Origin: Sanchytrium tribonematis | Taxonomy: Eukaryota; Sanchytriomycota; Sanchytriomycetes; Sanchytriales; Sanchytriaceae | DNA: 21,530 bases | Direction of reading: 5' to 3' | NCBI GenBank assembly: GCA_018985235.1 | Contig: JADGIG010000092.1 | Location: 1-21,530 of the forward strand | The notes under the pieces: model-generated | Seen by the model: only the letters and a program-made list of their open reading frames with translations | Databases searched by the model: none | Told to the model about the DNA's origin: nothing | Shown: positions 1 to 8,126 of the stretch, one piece after another | Position numbering within the stretch: position 1 is the stretch's first letter | Layout of the letters: each line of letters begins with the position of its first letter | Position numbers and translations under genes: made by a program

Positions 1-464
1 AGTTTATTTAAGTTCACAGCAGCCGTTTTTTGAATCATAATTTTAATTTTTGACCGATAATCCAAGACTTGCTGAGAAGAACAAGCGATGGTATCATTTA
101 TATTATCAAGAAATGACAGCGCAAATAAATTTGCTGTCAAAAATTACTACTAAAATGAACACTTAAATTTACACATGAAAAATTAAATTGAAAAAAACAT
201 ATTGCACAGTCTCTAGAGAGATTGGGAAAACAAATCTCCTGTAATCTGTGCATTATCTAGTCGCTCTAAGTCCTATCAAAATTTATAAAAGTTTGTGAGG
301 ACTCAAGGGACTTCTTAGGTTGGAAGGGGAACAGTTTTTAATTTCCATATAAGTCGAGATTAGGAAGGAAATCTTTTTTTATCAATTAATATGCACATTG
401 AGGTCATAAATATAAATAATCACTTGTAGAAGCTGCTTGAGCCACAAAACATTTTATTTTTTGA
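1..464. other. Noncoding left flank with hairpins and a T7 run
   Basis: I find no convincing protein gene here. Several inverted repeats are visible. One is a 24-nt stem at 115-138 (GACA and GCAAAT pairing with ATTTGC and TGTC, with a 2-nt bulge). The second is nested: TGCACAG at 203-209 pairs with CTGTGCA at 246-252, enclosing GAGATT at 218-223 paired with AATCTC at 233-238. The third is AGTCCT at 269-274 with AGGACT at 298-303. A run of seven T at 374-380 could end a Pol III transcript. At the extreme left edge, the minus strand opens with an ATG at 36-38 and stays open to the edge (12 codons), so a leftward gene may start here. The plus strand frame 1 also ends in TGA at 31-33. Neither can be decided. 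Confidence 0.4.
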
Positions 465-842
465 ATGGATAAAACTGCTGCAGAAAAAAACGAGCTACCT
501 GCTAATGTGGAAGATCAAAATGATACATGCTTGACTATATGCTGTTGCTGCTTGTGCTTCCCTATTGCGTTGGTAATGTGGATTTTTGGTGGAACAGGAT
601 TATTTCTTGCTCCGGCAATAGGTGGTGCAGCCGCTGCTGCAGATAAGTCAAGAAGGCAATCGTCTGCTGGTCCAAATAGTAATGAAATTATCAAGTCAGA
701 GTCGGAAGCCAATCTTGGCCCAGTTGAAATATCCAGAAGAATGTCGAGAAAAATGAGTAAAAAAGACTTTACTAGACAATCTTTAAATAGGCCCGCCACT
801 ATCAATAGACAAACAACCCTTAGTAGGCAAAGTGAGGTCTAA
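465..842 (+). CDS. Small Cys-rich membrane-associated protein with repeated basophilic phosphosite motifs
   Basis: This is a 125-residue protein of no family I recognise. Residues 1-21 are polar. A cysteine cluster follows (TICCCCLCF, about 25-33), running into a hydrophobic Gly/Ala-rich stretch to about residue 60. This would suit one membrane segment or a palmitoylated hairpin. The C-terminal half is basic and Ser/Thr-rich. It repeats an Arg-x-Ser/Thr pattern: RRQS, RRMS, TRQS, NRQT and SRQS, which resemble substrate sites of basophilic kinases such as PKA. The last residues (S-E-V) would fit a class I PDZ ligand, which is inference only. The stop codon overlaps an AATAAA hexamer. The next gene (PFKFB) converges from the other strand, with its stop 9 nt away. 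The long open frame in AT-rich DNA and the compositional structure favour a real gene. Confidence 0.65.
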   Translation: MDKTAAEKNELPANVEDQNDTCLTICCCCLCFPIALVMWIFGGTGLFLAPAIGGAAAAADKSRRQSSAGPNSNEIIKSESEANLGPVEISRRMSRKMSKKDFTRQSLNRPATINRQTTLSRQSEV

Positions 843-846
843 TAAA
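841..846 (+). promoter_or_regulatory. AATAAA hexamer overlapping the stop of the 465-842 gene
   Basis: The last two bases of the TAA stop (840-842) form the start of AATAAA. This is a candidate polyadenylation signal, and no closer alternative is seen. Confidence 0.45.
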
Positions 847-851
847 TCAAT

Positions 852-2190
852 TTAATCATTCATCTTCACCATTTGCATTGTTATTTCATCGAATTTAAAT
901 TTTTCCAAAACTGTTTGGTATGGCTTTGGAGTAATCTTGTAGCAAACATGAAGTGGAATATCCATTGATGTCATTTCGTCGTGATTTGACCTATATAAAG
1001 AAAAAATACCCAAGAAAATATGACAAGATTGTTCGCATCACCGCATTATGTGTTACAATCAAACAATCGCTTTGCATTCTTTCGAGCTCTATAATGACGG
1101 GCCTTAATCTTTCTATGACATCCAAATAGCTTTCGCCGCCAATATATCGATATCTCAATTTGTCTTTTTTTCTAGCCAACAACTCATCAGGAAACTTGGA
1201 ATATATTTCATCGTAAGTCATGTGCTCACATAAACCTGCATAGATTTCATTTAGGGTCTTTAGAGTTTTTATTTCAAACTTTTCAGGAAGATATTGACAT
1301 GTTTGAAAGGTCCTTTTCATTAACGAGGTCCAAACCAATAATTTGCCATTAGGATACTGATCTGCTATAAAAGCAGATACAGCCTTACCATAAGCTCTAC
1401 CTCTCATGGTCAGTTGAGGATCACCACCAATTCTGTTAGTAACATTGTATTCCGACTCACCATGTCTGGTAATCCAAATCGATCTTTCATGTATGTGGAT
1501 ATTCATTAAGTAGAATACTATTTGGGAAGGTGTGAAACCTTGAATATTGTGTGCAATAATTTTCCTGCCGACGTTAATGACTTTAACATAACTCAAATTA
1601 TTGTTTTCTTCATAATCCCCGATGGGCTGATATACCTTTTCATAATTTTCCATTCTCTGTTGGAAGTCTTTCATGGCAGCCTCTGGCTCCATGTTTATAT
1701 AATCTGGTGATCTTAATTTCATTTTCATATTCTGCTCCAAAACTTTCTTGTCTGTGCAAATTGATTCTAAAAACAAAACCGGCATCTCGTTATCATCCAA
1801 ATGCTCGAGAATCATTTTGCGCCTCTCTATTGTGGTATTAGTGGCATCGTGAATTCCCACCTTGTGTCCTGGTAGATTTAACCAATGTATCAGTTCATTT
1901 AGTGTCTCCATGGCAATTGCATCTCTTTGATTTTTGCCTTGGGAATTTGAATTGTCAAAAAAGGAAAAGTTGGAAGAAAGATTTGCATTCAATCTTCTTG
2001 TATTACCTGCATTAAAAACCTTACTGGTTGTGCCAATCCAATTTAGATAGTGCATCAATTTTTTGCTGATGTATGATTTGCCTCTTGCTGGTAGTCCACA
2101 CAAAATCACTATGAGTTTGACTTCTTCAGAGTTGATTTCTGATATGCTGTCTAGATCTGGACTTTGAAATAAATGAAGGTCCAGATTCAT
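852..2190 (-). CDS. PFKFB: 6-phosphofructo-2-kinase/fructose-2,6-bisphosphatase (bifunctional), two exons
   Basis: This enzyme makes and breaks fructose-2,6-bisphosphate, the cytosolic signal that controls glycolysis against gluconeogenesis. The coding sequence is complement(join(852..990,1010..2190)), 439 residues. The kinase half carries the P-loop GLPARGKS (32-39), KVFNAGNTRR (57-66), HDATNTT (114-120) and KLRSPDY (158-164). The phosphatase half carries RHGESEYN (242-249), LNEIYAG with the catalytic Glu (E315) and VTHNAV with the second His (H381). Both activities therefore look intact. The unspliced frame stops just after YFLG. Removing 19 nt (991-1009) continues into MTSMDIPLH and YKITPKPY, which match the conserved end of the phosphatase domain. 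Length is close to the core enzyme, without the long N- or C-terminal regulatory extensions of fungal or vertebrate forms. The gene converges on the 465-842 gene, with 9 nt between stops. Confidence 0.95.
991..1009 (-). other. 19-nt intron in PFKFB
   Basis: On the coding strand it reads GTATTTTTTCTTTATATAG, phase 2 (inside Gly394). It introduces an in-frame TAG if retained. Removal restores the FBPase C-terminus. It has T-T-A-T at intron positions 12-15. Confidence 0.9.
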
Positions 2191-2271
2191 TGTATCAAAA
2201 AATAAACAACAATGTTGTCTTCTAACAAAATCTTTTTATTAAGCCTGATTTGTATATGCCTTGAAGTAAGA

Positions 2272-2955
2272 TCAGAGTTGAATAATAAATGGATTGAAAT
2301 TAGTATGGGTATCGTAAAAGGAGATATCGTCGCGAGTCTTTAAGAATTCAGTAATATGATGAACAATTGGGCCCATTATGACAAGCCAGATAGATTTTAC
2401 ACAAAAACTAGTACAGGCTGTTAAGACAAGAGTATCGATTGGTATGGTATCAATATAAGCTATCGTATAAAACAAAAATGTGTCGAGCAATTCGCCAATG
2501 AAACTAGACACTAAAGATCTCTTCCAACCTCCTCTCCCATTCATCCATACTTTCATTTTTGCAATAATATATATATTGGCAAATTTTCCAATTAGAAACG
2601 ATAATAAAGCACCAAAAATAACTCGAATCGGTTGACTATATACATTTTCTAGCGAAATTTGATGAGGCCAGGTTTTTGCTGGAGGTAAAATTATTAAAAT
2701 ATAAGTCATTAGGTTTGTGAATAATAGCGCAAAAAATCCGTACCAGATAGCTCTTCTTCCTGCGGAATACCCATACACTTCTGTGAGAATGTCATCAAAA
2801 AAATATGACATTGGAAAAAATATTAATTTTCCTTCCATTTCAAAGGGCCCCAGTTGAATTTGCTTAGCTTCAGCTACAAAATCACTAGCAAGAAAAAGAA
2901 CAACAAAAGCAGTTATAAGAAACCGCTCGTATCGCAAGTCATTTTTAAATTTCAT
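2272..2955 (-). CDS. yhhQ: Queuosine precursor transporter (YhhQ/VUT family, bacterial type)
   Basis: This is a 227-residue integral membrane protein of the COG1738/DUF165 family. Its bacterial members import queuosine precursors (preQ0/preQ1, and in some species queuine or queuosine) for tRNA modification. Family signatures are clear: FPMSYFFDDILTEVYGY (47-63) with GRRAIWYGF after it, the KRSLVSSFIGELLDT block (145-159), and a terminal YDTHTNFNPF (214-223), which I associate with bacterial members. About six hydrophobic segments are visible. Length is normal and no intron is present. The family is mainly bacterial, while both neighbours are plainly eukaryotic (PFKFB and a GCK-type kinase, each with a 19-nt intron). 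Horizontal acquisition is therefore the simplest reading. In this host it might import queuine for a salvage-only tRNA-guanine transglycosylase, which is inference. An AATAAA lies 31 nt downstream of the stop (2235-2240, minus strand). Confidence 0.9.
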   Translation of the reverse strand: MKFKNDLRYERFLITAFVVLFLASDFVAEAKQIQLGPFEMEGKLIFFPMSYFFDDILTEVYGYSAGRRAIWYGFFALLFTNLMTYILIILPPAKTWPHQISLENVYSQPIRVIFGALLSFLIGKFANIYIIAKMKVWMNGRGGWKRSLVSSFIGELLDTFLFYTIAYIDTIPIDTLVLTACTSFCVKSIWLVIMGPIVHHITEFLKTRDDISFYDTHTNFNPFIIQL

Positions 2956-3124
2956 CCGTACTCCTTTTCAAAATCGTTGTGTTCGATCTAAAATTATACT
3001 TGGTAAGAATGAAAATAAAAGAATGATACTGGATCTGGATTAATTCATTGAAATCACAGGCTGAAAAATTCAAGGAATTTCAACAAAAAGCCCCTCAGGT
3101 TTCATTTGATTTTAATTCTTATCA
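2956..3124. promoter_or_regulatory. Divergent intergenic region between the transporter and kinase genes
   Basis: These 169 nt separate two divergent start codons and must hold both promoters if transcripts start outside the neighbouring genes. I see no TATA box or repeated element that I would name. Confidence 0.4.
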
Positions 3125-5363
3125 ATGAATATACCAGGAAAACCGCAAAAGCTTGACGAAAATGCTATCAAGTCTGTATTAAAAAAGAGGCCGGATCTTG
3201 TGGATTTAAAGTTGCCAACTTCTCAAGAGCTTGAAATTCTTGAAGTTTTGGGTAAAGGTAATTTTGGACAGGTTTTCAAAGCACGAGTCAAACCACCAAA
3301 TGTTCCAGAAGCTTCAATTTGTGCTATTAAAGTTGTCTTTTTAAAAGAAAGCGAATTGCGCGAGATTCTTTTGGAAGTTGATATTTTGAAGATGTGTCAG
3401 CATCCAAACATTACCCAATATTGTTGCCTATTCAGAAAAGAATTGGACTTATGGATTGCTATGGAATTGTGCGATGCTGGCGGTATGGATCATATATATC
3501 ATATTTACCCTAAACCCCTTGATGAGATACTTGTTGCAACCATTATCTACGAATCTCTTCAAGGCTTGGATTATCTGCACAGTCTATACCTAATTCACAG
3601 AGATATCAAAGCAGGAAATATTTTATTAAATACTCAAGGTCAAATAAAGCTTGCAGATTTTGGTGTCAGCGCAAAATGTAGCACTAATCACCTTGCTAAA
3701 TCGTTTATTGGAACCCCATATTGGATGGCTCCAGAGGTCATAGCTAGTGAGGAGGACCATTCTAATAAATACGGCCCAAAATGTGATGTTTGGAGTATTG
3801 GTATTACTGCCATGGAATTACTAGATAAGCAGCCTCCTTTTGCAGATATTCATCCTTTTACAGCACTAAAAATTATCTTGAAAAATGAACAACCTATCGT
3901 GCTTCAAAAGAAAAGAAGCAGACAGTGTCAAGACTTTATTAATTACTGCATTACACGAGACATCAAGCGGCGTCCAACTGCGAAAGAAGCGTTACTCCAC
4001 CCTTATATGGCTCAATGCACATCACAAGACAGAGGTGCAATCATACGAGATATGCTTAAGGCAGTTGGTAAAACAACCACTGTGCCACTCAAAAAAGACT
4101 CTTCTGAAGATGAGCTCCCAATACCAAATTTGGAACCTGTAATTTTTATTTATATAGAAGCAAGTCCATAAACCAGTGCCAACTATGCGCGTAAAAGGCG
4201 ACGTTGTCAATACAAAAGTTAGTTTTGTTGTTCAAGAAAGTGTCACTTGCGTTGATTTTTATGGTCCATATCTAATTATCGGAACAGAAACTGGTTTAAT
4301 TGTTGGTGATGCAATGGATCCTAATTTTGAATATTTCGGCTATGTCATTCCCAAGGTTGCATTTAAAGACTTATTTGTCTTGGAAGATTTTGGAGTCATG
4401 CTTGCAATTTGCGGACGAACTCAAAACGTAAGGCAATATAAATTGAGCACCTTAAAGAGACTTATACGGTACGGTATGACAGGAGACGAACAATACTTGA
4501 AAGCCAGTGACAGTCAACTCAATTTAGATCAATCATTCTTGAAAACTATGTTTACAAAATCATCTGATCAAGATTATTTTATAAAGATACCGAATAGTAG
4601 AGATACCACAATGATGCAACTAAGTAAAACAGCACAAAGCGCATTTGTTGGAATTACAAGCAAAAGTATGATAACTCTGTTAGAATGGGCCAAATCTCCT
4701 TACAATAGATTTATGAAAACAAAAAGCTTTTGGCTTCCTGAATCACCAAAATTTTTTCAGCTTATTAACAACGGCAAATATATATCTAAAATAATAATGG
4801 GATACACCAACGAAGCGAATTCGATTGACTACGAAACATCAAAAGTTACTGATATTAACGTCAATAGATCTGTATTGAAGAGTGCTAAAAAAGGGAAATG
4901 GGTCCATTACAATCAATTACCTTTTGATGATGAATTTTTCAACACTTTAAAAAAGAGAGCTCAAGAAAGTATGGAAGACAAAATTAGCGTAAAAATGCAG
5001 GCTGTTTTGAAAAGCAGTGGAGAAGGTGCTTTGAAAAGTGTGAATTGTATAGCGACTTTTGGTCAGTGTAGTTATTTTGCTAATGATAACGGGGAATTAT
5101 TAGAAAACAGCAATTTGTTTGAATGGCGAAGTGTACCGAACAAAATTGTGACTGTCAAGGACTTACTGGTAATCGGATATCTTGATGAGGGCATAGAGGT
5201 TTTTACTTGGTCTGGAAAGCCTCTTCAATTTTTTCCATTTTCAGATGACTGTAAATATAAAACAAGTTGTCAGAAAGGCAAATATCTTGTCGCGATTAGC
5301 CAGAGAAAGAAAAAGGAATGTTATATCGATTTGATCGGTGATGCAAGTAAACCACTAGCCTAA
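3125..5363 (+). CDS. Germinal-centre-type STE20 kinase with C-terminal CNH domain (MAP4K-like), two exons
   Basis: The coding sequence is join(3125..4138,4158..5363), 739 residues. The kinase domain spans about 37-296: G-loop GKGNFG (43-48), catalytic Lys in CAIKVV (K69), helix C Glu (E84), HRDIKAGN (158-165), DFG (178-180) and the GCK activation segment GTPYWMAPE (196-204). All catalytic residues are present. A linker of only about 45 residues leads to a citron-homology (CNH) beta-propeller (about 345-735), starting VSFVVQESVTCVDF then LIIGTETGLIVGD. Kinase plus CNH is the architecture of MAP4K/GCK-I kinases, which signal upstream of MAPK cascades and bind small GTPases. Metazoan members have a much longer linker. 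The unspliced frame stops at 4169-4171. Removing 19 nt joins PNLEP to KQVHKPVPTMRVKGD in frame. An AATAAA follows the stop by 10 nt (5373-5378). The domain calls are secure; exact orthology is not. Confidence 0.92.
4139..4157 (+). other. 19-nt intron in the GCK/CNH kinase gene
   Basis: The sequence is GTAATTTTTATTTATATAG, phase 0 after Pro338. T-T-A-T occupies positions 12-15. Retention leads to an in-frame TAA within five codons. A 22-nt alternative using the AAG at 4158-4160 would also keep frame, but it lacks the motif spacing of the other introns. Confidence 0.88.
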
Positions 5364-5415
5364 ATTATTTGAAATAAAATTGTTTTAAAGACTTTGTGGC
5401 TTGATACATTCAACA

Positions 5416-6060
5416 ATGTCCCGAAATTCAAGAAGTAGCTCAAATAATGGTAGTCAATCTATCGAAAATGATTTCCTTTTCTCTGTAGTGGCGGTTCGAA
5501 ATTACGCACCATCTTCGCCAATGGAATTAAGCCTGGAGGAAAAACAGGTTCTACATGTTCTTGAAGACAGAGACTTGTTTTATTTCTGTTATTCGCCCAC
5601 CACGAAGCAAAAAGGATTTGTGCCAAAGAATTACCTTCAAAAGAAAAAACCACTGACTGTAATTGCAGGACATTGTATTGTTGATTTTATGCCTTCATCT
5701 GAATTAGAAATGCTCTGCAAGGAAGGAGACAGGATTCTTGCGGTAGCAAAATGTGATTCAGATTATCTTTTGTGTAAAAACTTAACACGAGTCAGTAATT
5801 CAGGAAGGGTTCCTAGACTCTATCTCAATTTGGAGGGTGACCCAGATAACCTTTTACCTGTAGATGAATATAGAGATAGAAGTAGCTCAACCAACTATGA
5901 TTCACCTATACAAAGCAGATCCAGATCTAATACAAATCCATCATTGTCCAAACCAGCTTCGGAAAGAGAAGTGAAATCATTAGAAAGACTAATAAATAGA
6001 CCACGGGCTACAAGTGTTGGCAAGATGCTGCAGCTACTGTCTCCTCCCAAAGACTATTAA
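5416..6060 (+). CDS. Two-SH3-domain adaptor protein
   Basis: This 214-residue protein starts at the first ATG in frame (an upstream TTG at 5401 is not a likely start). Residues about 24-75 form an SH3 domain: VVAVRNYAP for the ALYDY motif, MELSLEEKQVL, then KGFVPKNYL. Its usual Trp-Trp pair is replaced by Phe/Tyr. Residues about 82-139 look like a second, more divergent SH3 (CIVDFMPSSELEMLCKEGD, then GRVPRLYL). The C-terminal 70 residues are polar, Ser/Arg-rich and probably disordered. SH3 domains bind proline-rich ligands and usually scaffold signalling or actin-polarity complexes. It lies 52 nt after the GCK kinase on the same strand, so joint signalling roles are possible but only inferred. 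I cannot match it to a named adaptor such as Bem1, since no PX or PB1 domain is present. Confidence 0.8.
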   Translation: MSRNSRSSSNNGSQSIENDFLFSVVAVRNYAPSSPMELSLEEKQVLHVLEDRDLFYFCYSPTTKQKGFVPKNYLQKKKPLTVIAGHCIVDFMPSSELEMLCKEGDRILAVAKCDSDYLLCKNLTRVSNSGRVPRLYLNLEGDPDNLLPVDEYRDRSSSTNYDSPIQSRSRSNTNPSLSKPASEREVKSLERLINRPRATSVGKMLQLLSPPKDY

Positions 6061-6064
6061 TAAA
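6059..6064 (+). promoter_or_regulatory. AATAAA hexamer overlapping the SH3 gene stop
   Basis: The TAA stop at 6058-6060 is followed by TAAA, which creates AATAAA across the stop. This is a candidate polyadenylation signal. Confidence 0.45.
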
Positions 6065-6119
6065 CCTTTCAATTTCCCTTTTATTGATTTCTTTTTTTAA
6101 AACAGCTTAATTGACTTTC

Positions 6120-7571
6120 ATGGTGTGTGCTTCTGATCACTTTATTTCTTCCTTGAAGCACTTTGGAGGATATATTGATATCAAAAGAGGCAGTATGTAT
6201 TATTACCATGTACCACAATTGTCAAACAAGACTCTAATATGGACGAATGGCGGTCCGGGTTGCTCGGCACTCGAGGGAATGCTGCTCGAAAATGGGCCAT
6301 ACAAAATCAACAAAACTTCTGAGCATTATATTTTGGATAGAAACCCATTTTCTTGGGATCAATTTGCAAATATAATATATGTCGATCAGCCAATGAACAC
6401 TGGCTTCAGCAAGGGTGGCTTTGTTTCTAACCAAACTGAAGTTGCAACAGATATGGTCGAATTTGTCATTAATTTATTCAAAATATACCCTTTGTTAAAG
6501 GACAATGAATTATATATCGCTGGAGAATCATTTGCGGGACAATATATTCCATACATCACAAAGGCCCTTATAGAGAATAGCATACCTGTTAAAGGAATGA
6601 TCATTGGAAATGGTTGGATAGACCCAAGAACACAATATAGAGCTTACATTGATTTCGCAATACAGCGGAAGCTTTTAGATGGACCATACCTTAAGAATGC
6701 TGAAGACCAATACCAAACTTGTTTAAGATTATTAAACAAAATGGAAAAAATAGGGATTCCAGAATGCGAGCACATAGCCAACATTATATTTGATAATTCA
6801 CGGACTCGTACAGGGACCTGTCTAAACATGTACGACTCGAGACTTTCAGATGACAACTGCGGTGCCGATTGGCCTTATAACTTACCAAGACTTTATGAAT
6901 ACCTTCAAGATCCAAAAACAGTAGAATTGATACATGCAAATCCTGATCAAAAATGGGTGGAATGTCGAGCAGATACTGTGGGAGATCATCTAAAAGGAGA
7001 TTTAAGCAAACCATCATTTTATCTTCTTGAGGAGCTGCTTAAGAAAACAACTCTTTATTTATATTCAGGTGACATGGATTTCATATGCAATCATCTAGGT
7101 ACAGAATCATTGATTAGCAGATTGAATTGGAATGGTTACCAAGGATTTCAAAATGAGCCAGTTCCACTATATCTTGAGGAAAATGTTGTTGGTATTGTAC
7201 AAAATGAGAGAAACTTGGTATATCTCAAAATCAAAGATGGCTCGCACATGTTACCTGTCGATCAACCTGAAGTAAGCATGCATCTTATCAAGCATATCCT
7301 AGACAACTCGTTTTTAACAGGGACCTCGCATATGACAAATGTAAATACTATGAAGGATCATGTCCATGTTCATGAACACAGAGCTCCCAGCGTCTCTGGA
7401 CTAGTTGCTTTAGCTGTTATTATTGTTGGTATGAGTCTGTATCTTTTTATGAAATTTAGGGAAAAGAAAGCACAACAGTATGAATTGCAAGTAGATCCAT
7501 CAAATGAAGAAATTCCATTAGAAAACAAGGTTTTGTTCAAAACAGAGTATGAAGATCCGGAAGATGTGTAA
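6120..7571 (+). CDS. KEX1: Kex1-type serine carboxypeptidase, membrane-anchored, lacking a visible signal peptide
   Basis: This is a peptidase family S10 member (483 residues from the first ATG) that trims C-terminal residues from processed peptides in the late Golgi. It carries WTNGGPGCSALEG (oxyanion region, about 41-53) and IAGESFAGQY with nucleophile Ser137. IGNGWIDPRTQ (162-172) is characteristic of the Kex1 branch. It also carries SGDMDFICN with catalytic Asp320 and DGSHMLPVDQP with His376. A hydrophobic segment near 425-444 followed by a basic, acidic-ended cytosolic tail matches the single-pass anchor of Kex1. The odd point is the N-terminus. Conserved sequence (HFGGYIDI) begins about 14 residues after Met1, and no signal peptide precedes it. 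An in-frame stop lies at 6108-6110, and I found no 19-nt intron upstream that would add one. A distant first exon or a lost leader are the alternatives. An AATAAA follows at 7591-7596. Confidence 0.93.
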   Translation: MVCASDHFISSLKHFGGYIDIKRGSMYYYHVPQLSNKTLIWTNGGPGCSALEGMLLENGPYKINKTSEHYILDRNPFSWDQFANIIYVDQPMNTGFSKGGFVSNQTEVATDMVEFVINLFKIYPLLKDNELYIAGESFAGQYIPYITKALIENSIPVKGMIIGNGWIDPRTQYRAYIDFAIQRKLLDGPYLKNAEDQYQTCLRLLNKMEKIGIPECEHIANIIFDNSRTRTGTCLNMYDSRLSDDNCGADWPYNLPRLYEYLQDPKTVELIHANPDQKWVECRADTVGDHLKGDLSKPSFYLLEELLKKTTLYLYSGDMDFICNHLGTESLISRLNWNGYQGFQNEPVPLYLEENVVGIVQNERNLVYLKIKDGSHMLPVDQPEVSMHLIKHILDNSFLTGTSHMTNVNTMKDHVHVHEHRAPSVSGLVALAVIIVGMSLYLFMKFREKKAQQYELQVDPSNEEIPLENKVLFKTEYEDPEDV

Positions 7572-7638
7572 GAGGAATACCTTAAAAGTTAATAAAATCA
7601 ATCCATGTAGATTTTTCAAAACAAAGTCTCGAAAAACC

Positions 7639-8121
7639 ATGAGCGATATTTTGGAGGCTCAAAATCAATTAAACGGAGCAGCACAGCAAGATAGCTTGGA
7701 GTTATTTGAAATCGCTTTAAAAAGAAAAGCCAAGATCAATTACCAAGACGGTGTTGGCAATACCGCTCTTCATTATGCTTGTATGAGCGGAAGCATAGTC
7801 GTTTTGGAACAATTACTCAATAAAATGCCAGATAATCTGGTATACATTAAAAACATTCAAGGAAATACACCTTTGCATTGTCTAATGGATACCAAACACA
7901 GCCCTGAATTAATTGAGAAGATGACCACGCTTTTACTTAAACACAACCCTCTGATAATGTCGCGGAACAAGGACGGTATGACAGTTGTTGATTTGGCAAC
8001 TGGAGATATGAAAGAAAAGTTGCACAAAATTGCTTTGACAAAGCCAAAATCACCTGCAGGTAAGAAGAAAGGAAAAAGCACTATAGTAGATAAAAGAGAT
8101 TTGGAGTACGATAGCGAGTAA
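7639..8121 (+). CDS. Small ankyrin-repeat protein
   Basis: From the ATG at 7639 the protein has 160 residues. An upstream in-frame ATG at 7549 would overlap the carboxypeptidase gene and add 30 poorly structured residues, so I reject it. Ankyrin repeats are visible at about 38-70 (GNTALHYACMSGSIVVLEQLL) and 73-105 (GNTPLHCLMD, then MTTLLLKHNP). A third partial repeat starts near 110 (NKDGMTVVDLA). The C-terminus is basic then acidic (PAGKKKGKST, then DLEYDSE). It is a protein-interaction module, partner unknown. It converges on the DnaJ gene, with 5 nt between stop codons. Confidence 0.8.
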   Translation: MSDILEAQNQLNGAAQQDSLELFEIALKRKAKINYQDGVGNTALHYACMSGSIVVLEQLLNKMPDNLVYIKNIQGNTPLHCLMDTKHSPELIEKMTTLLLKHNPLIMSRNKDGMTVVDLATGDMKEKLHKIALTKPKSPAGKKKGKSTIVDKRDLEYDSE

Positions 8122-8126
8122 ATGAT

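Noticed and set aside
241-260. A GTAATC to CTAG stretch of 20 nt resembling an intron
   Set aside because: No open frames flank it. It overlaps the right arm of a hairpin and is not 19 nt.
313-333. Possible SRP RNA helix 8 (GGAA loop with AACAG)
   Set aside because: The invariant bases of the symmetric loop differ and the flanking arms do not pair.
3003-3021. A 19-nt GT to AG stretch in the transporter/kinase intergenic region
   Set aside because: Its position 12-15 motif does not match the others, and splicing does not join any supported frames.
3027-3128. A 33-codon frame before the kinase ATG whose peptide faintly resembles ATP synthase subunit d
   Set aside because: It has no ATG, begins right after a stop and ends by overlapping the kinase start. 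The similarity is too short to trust.
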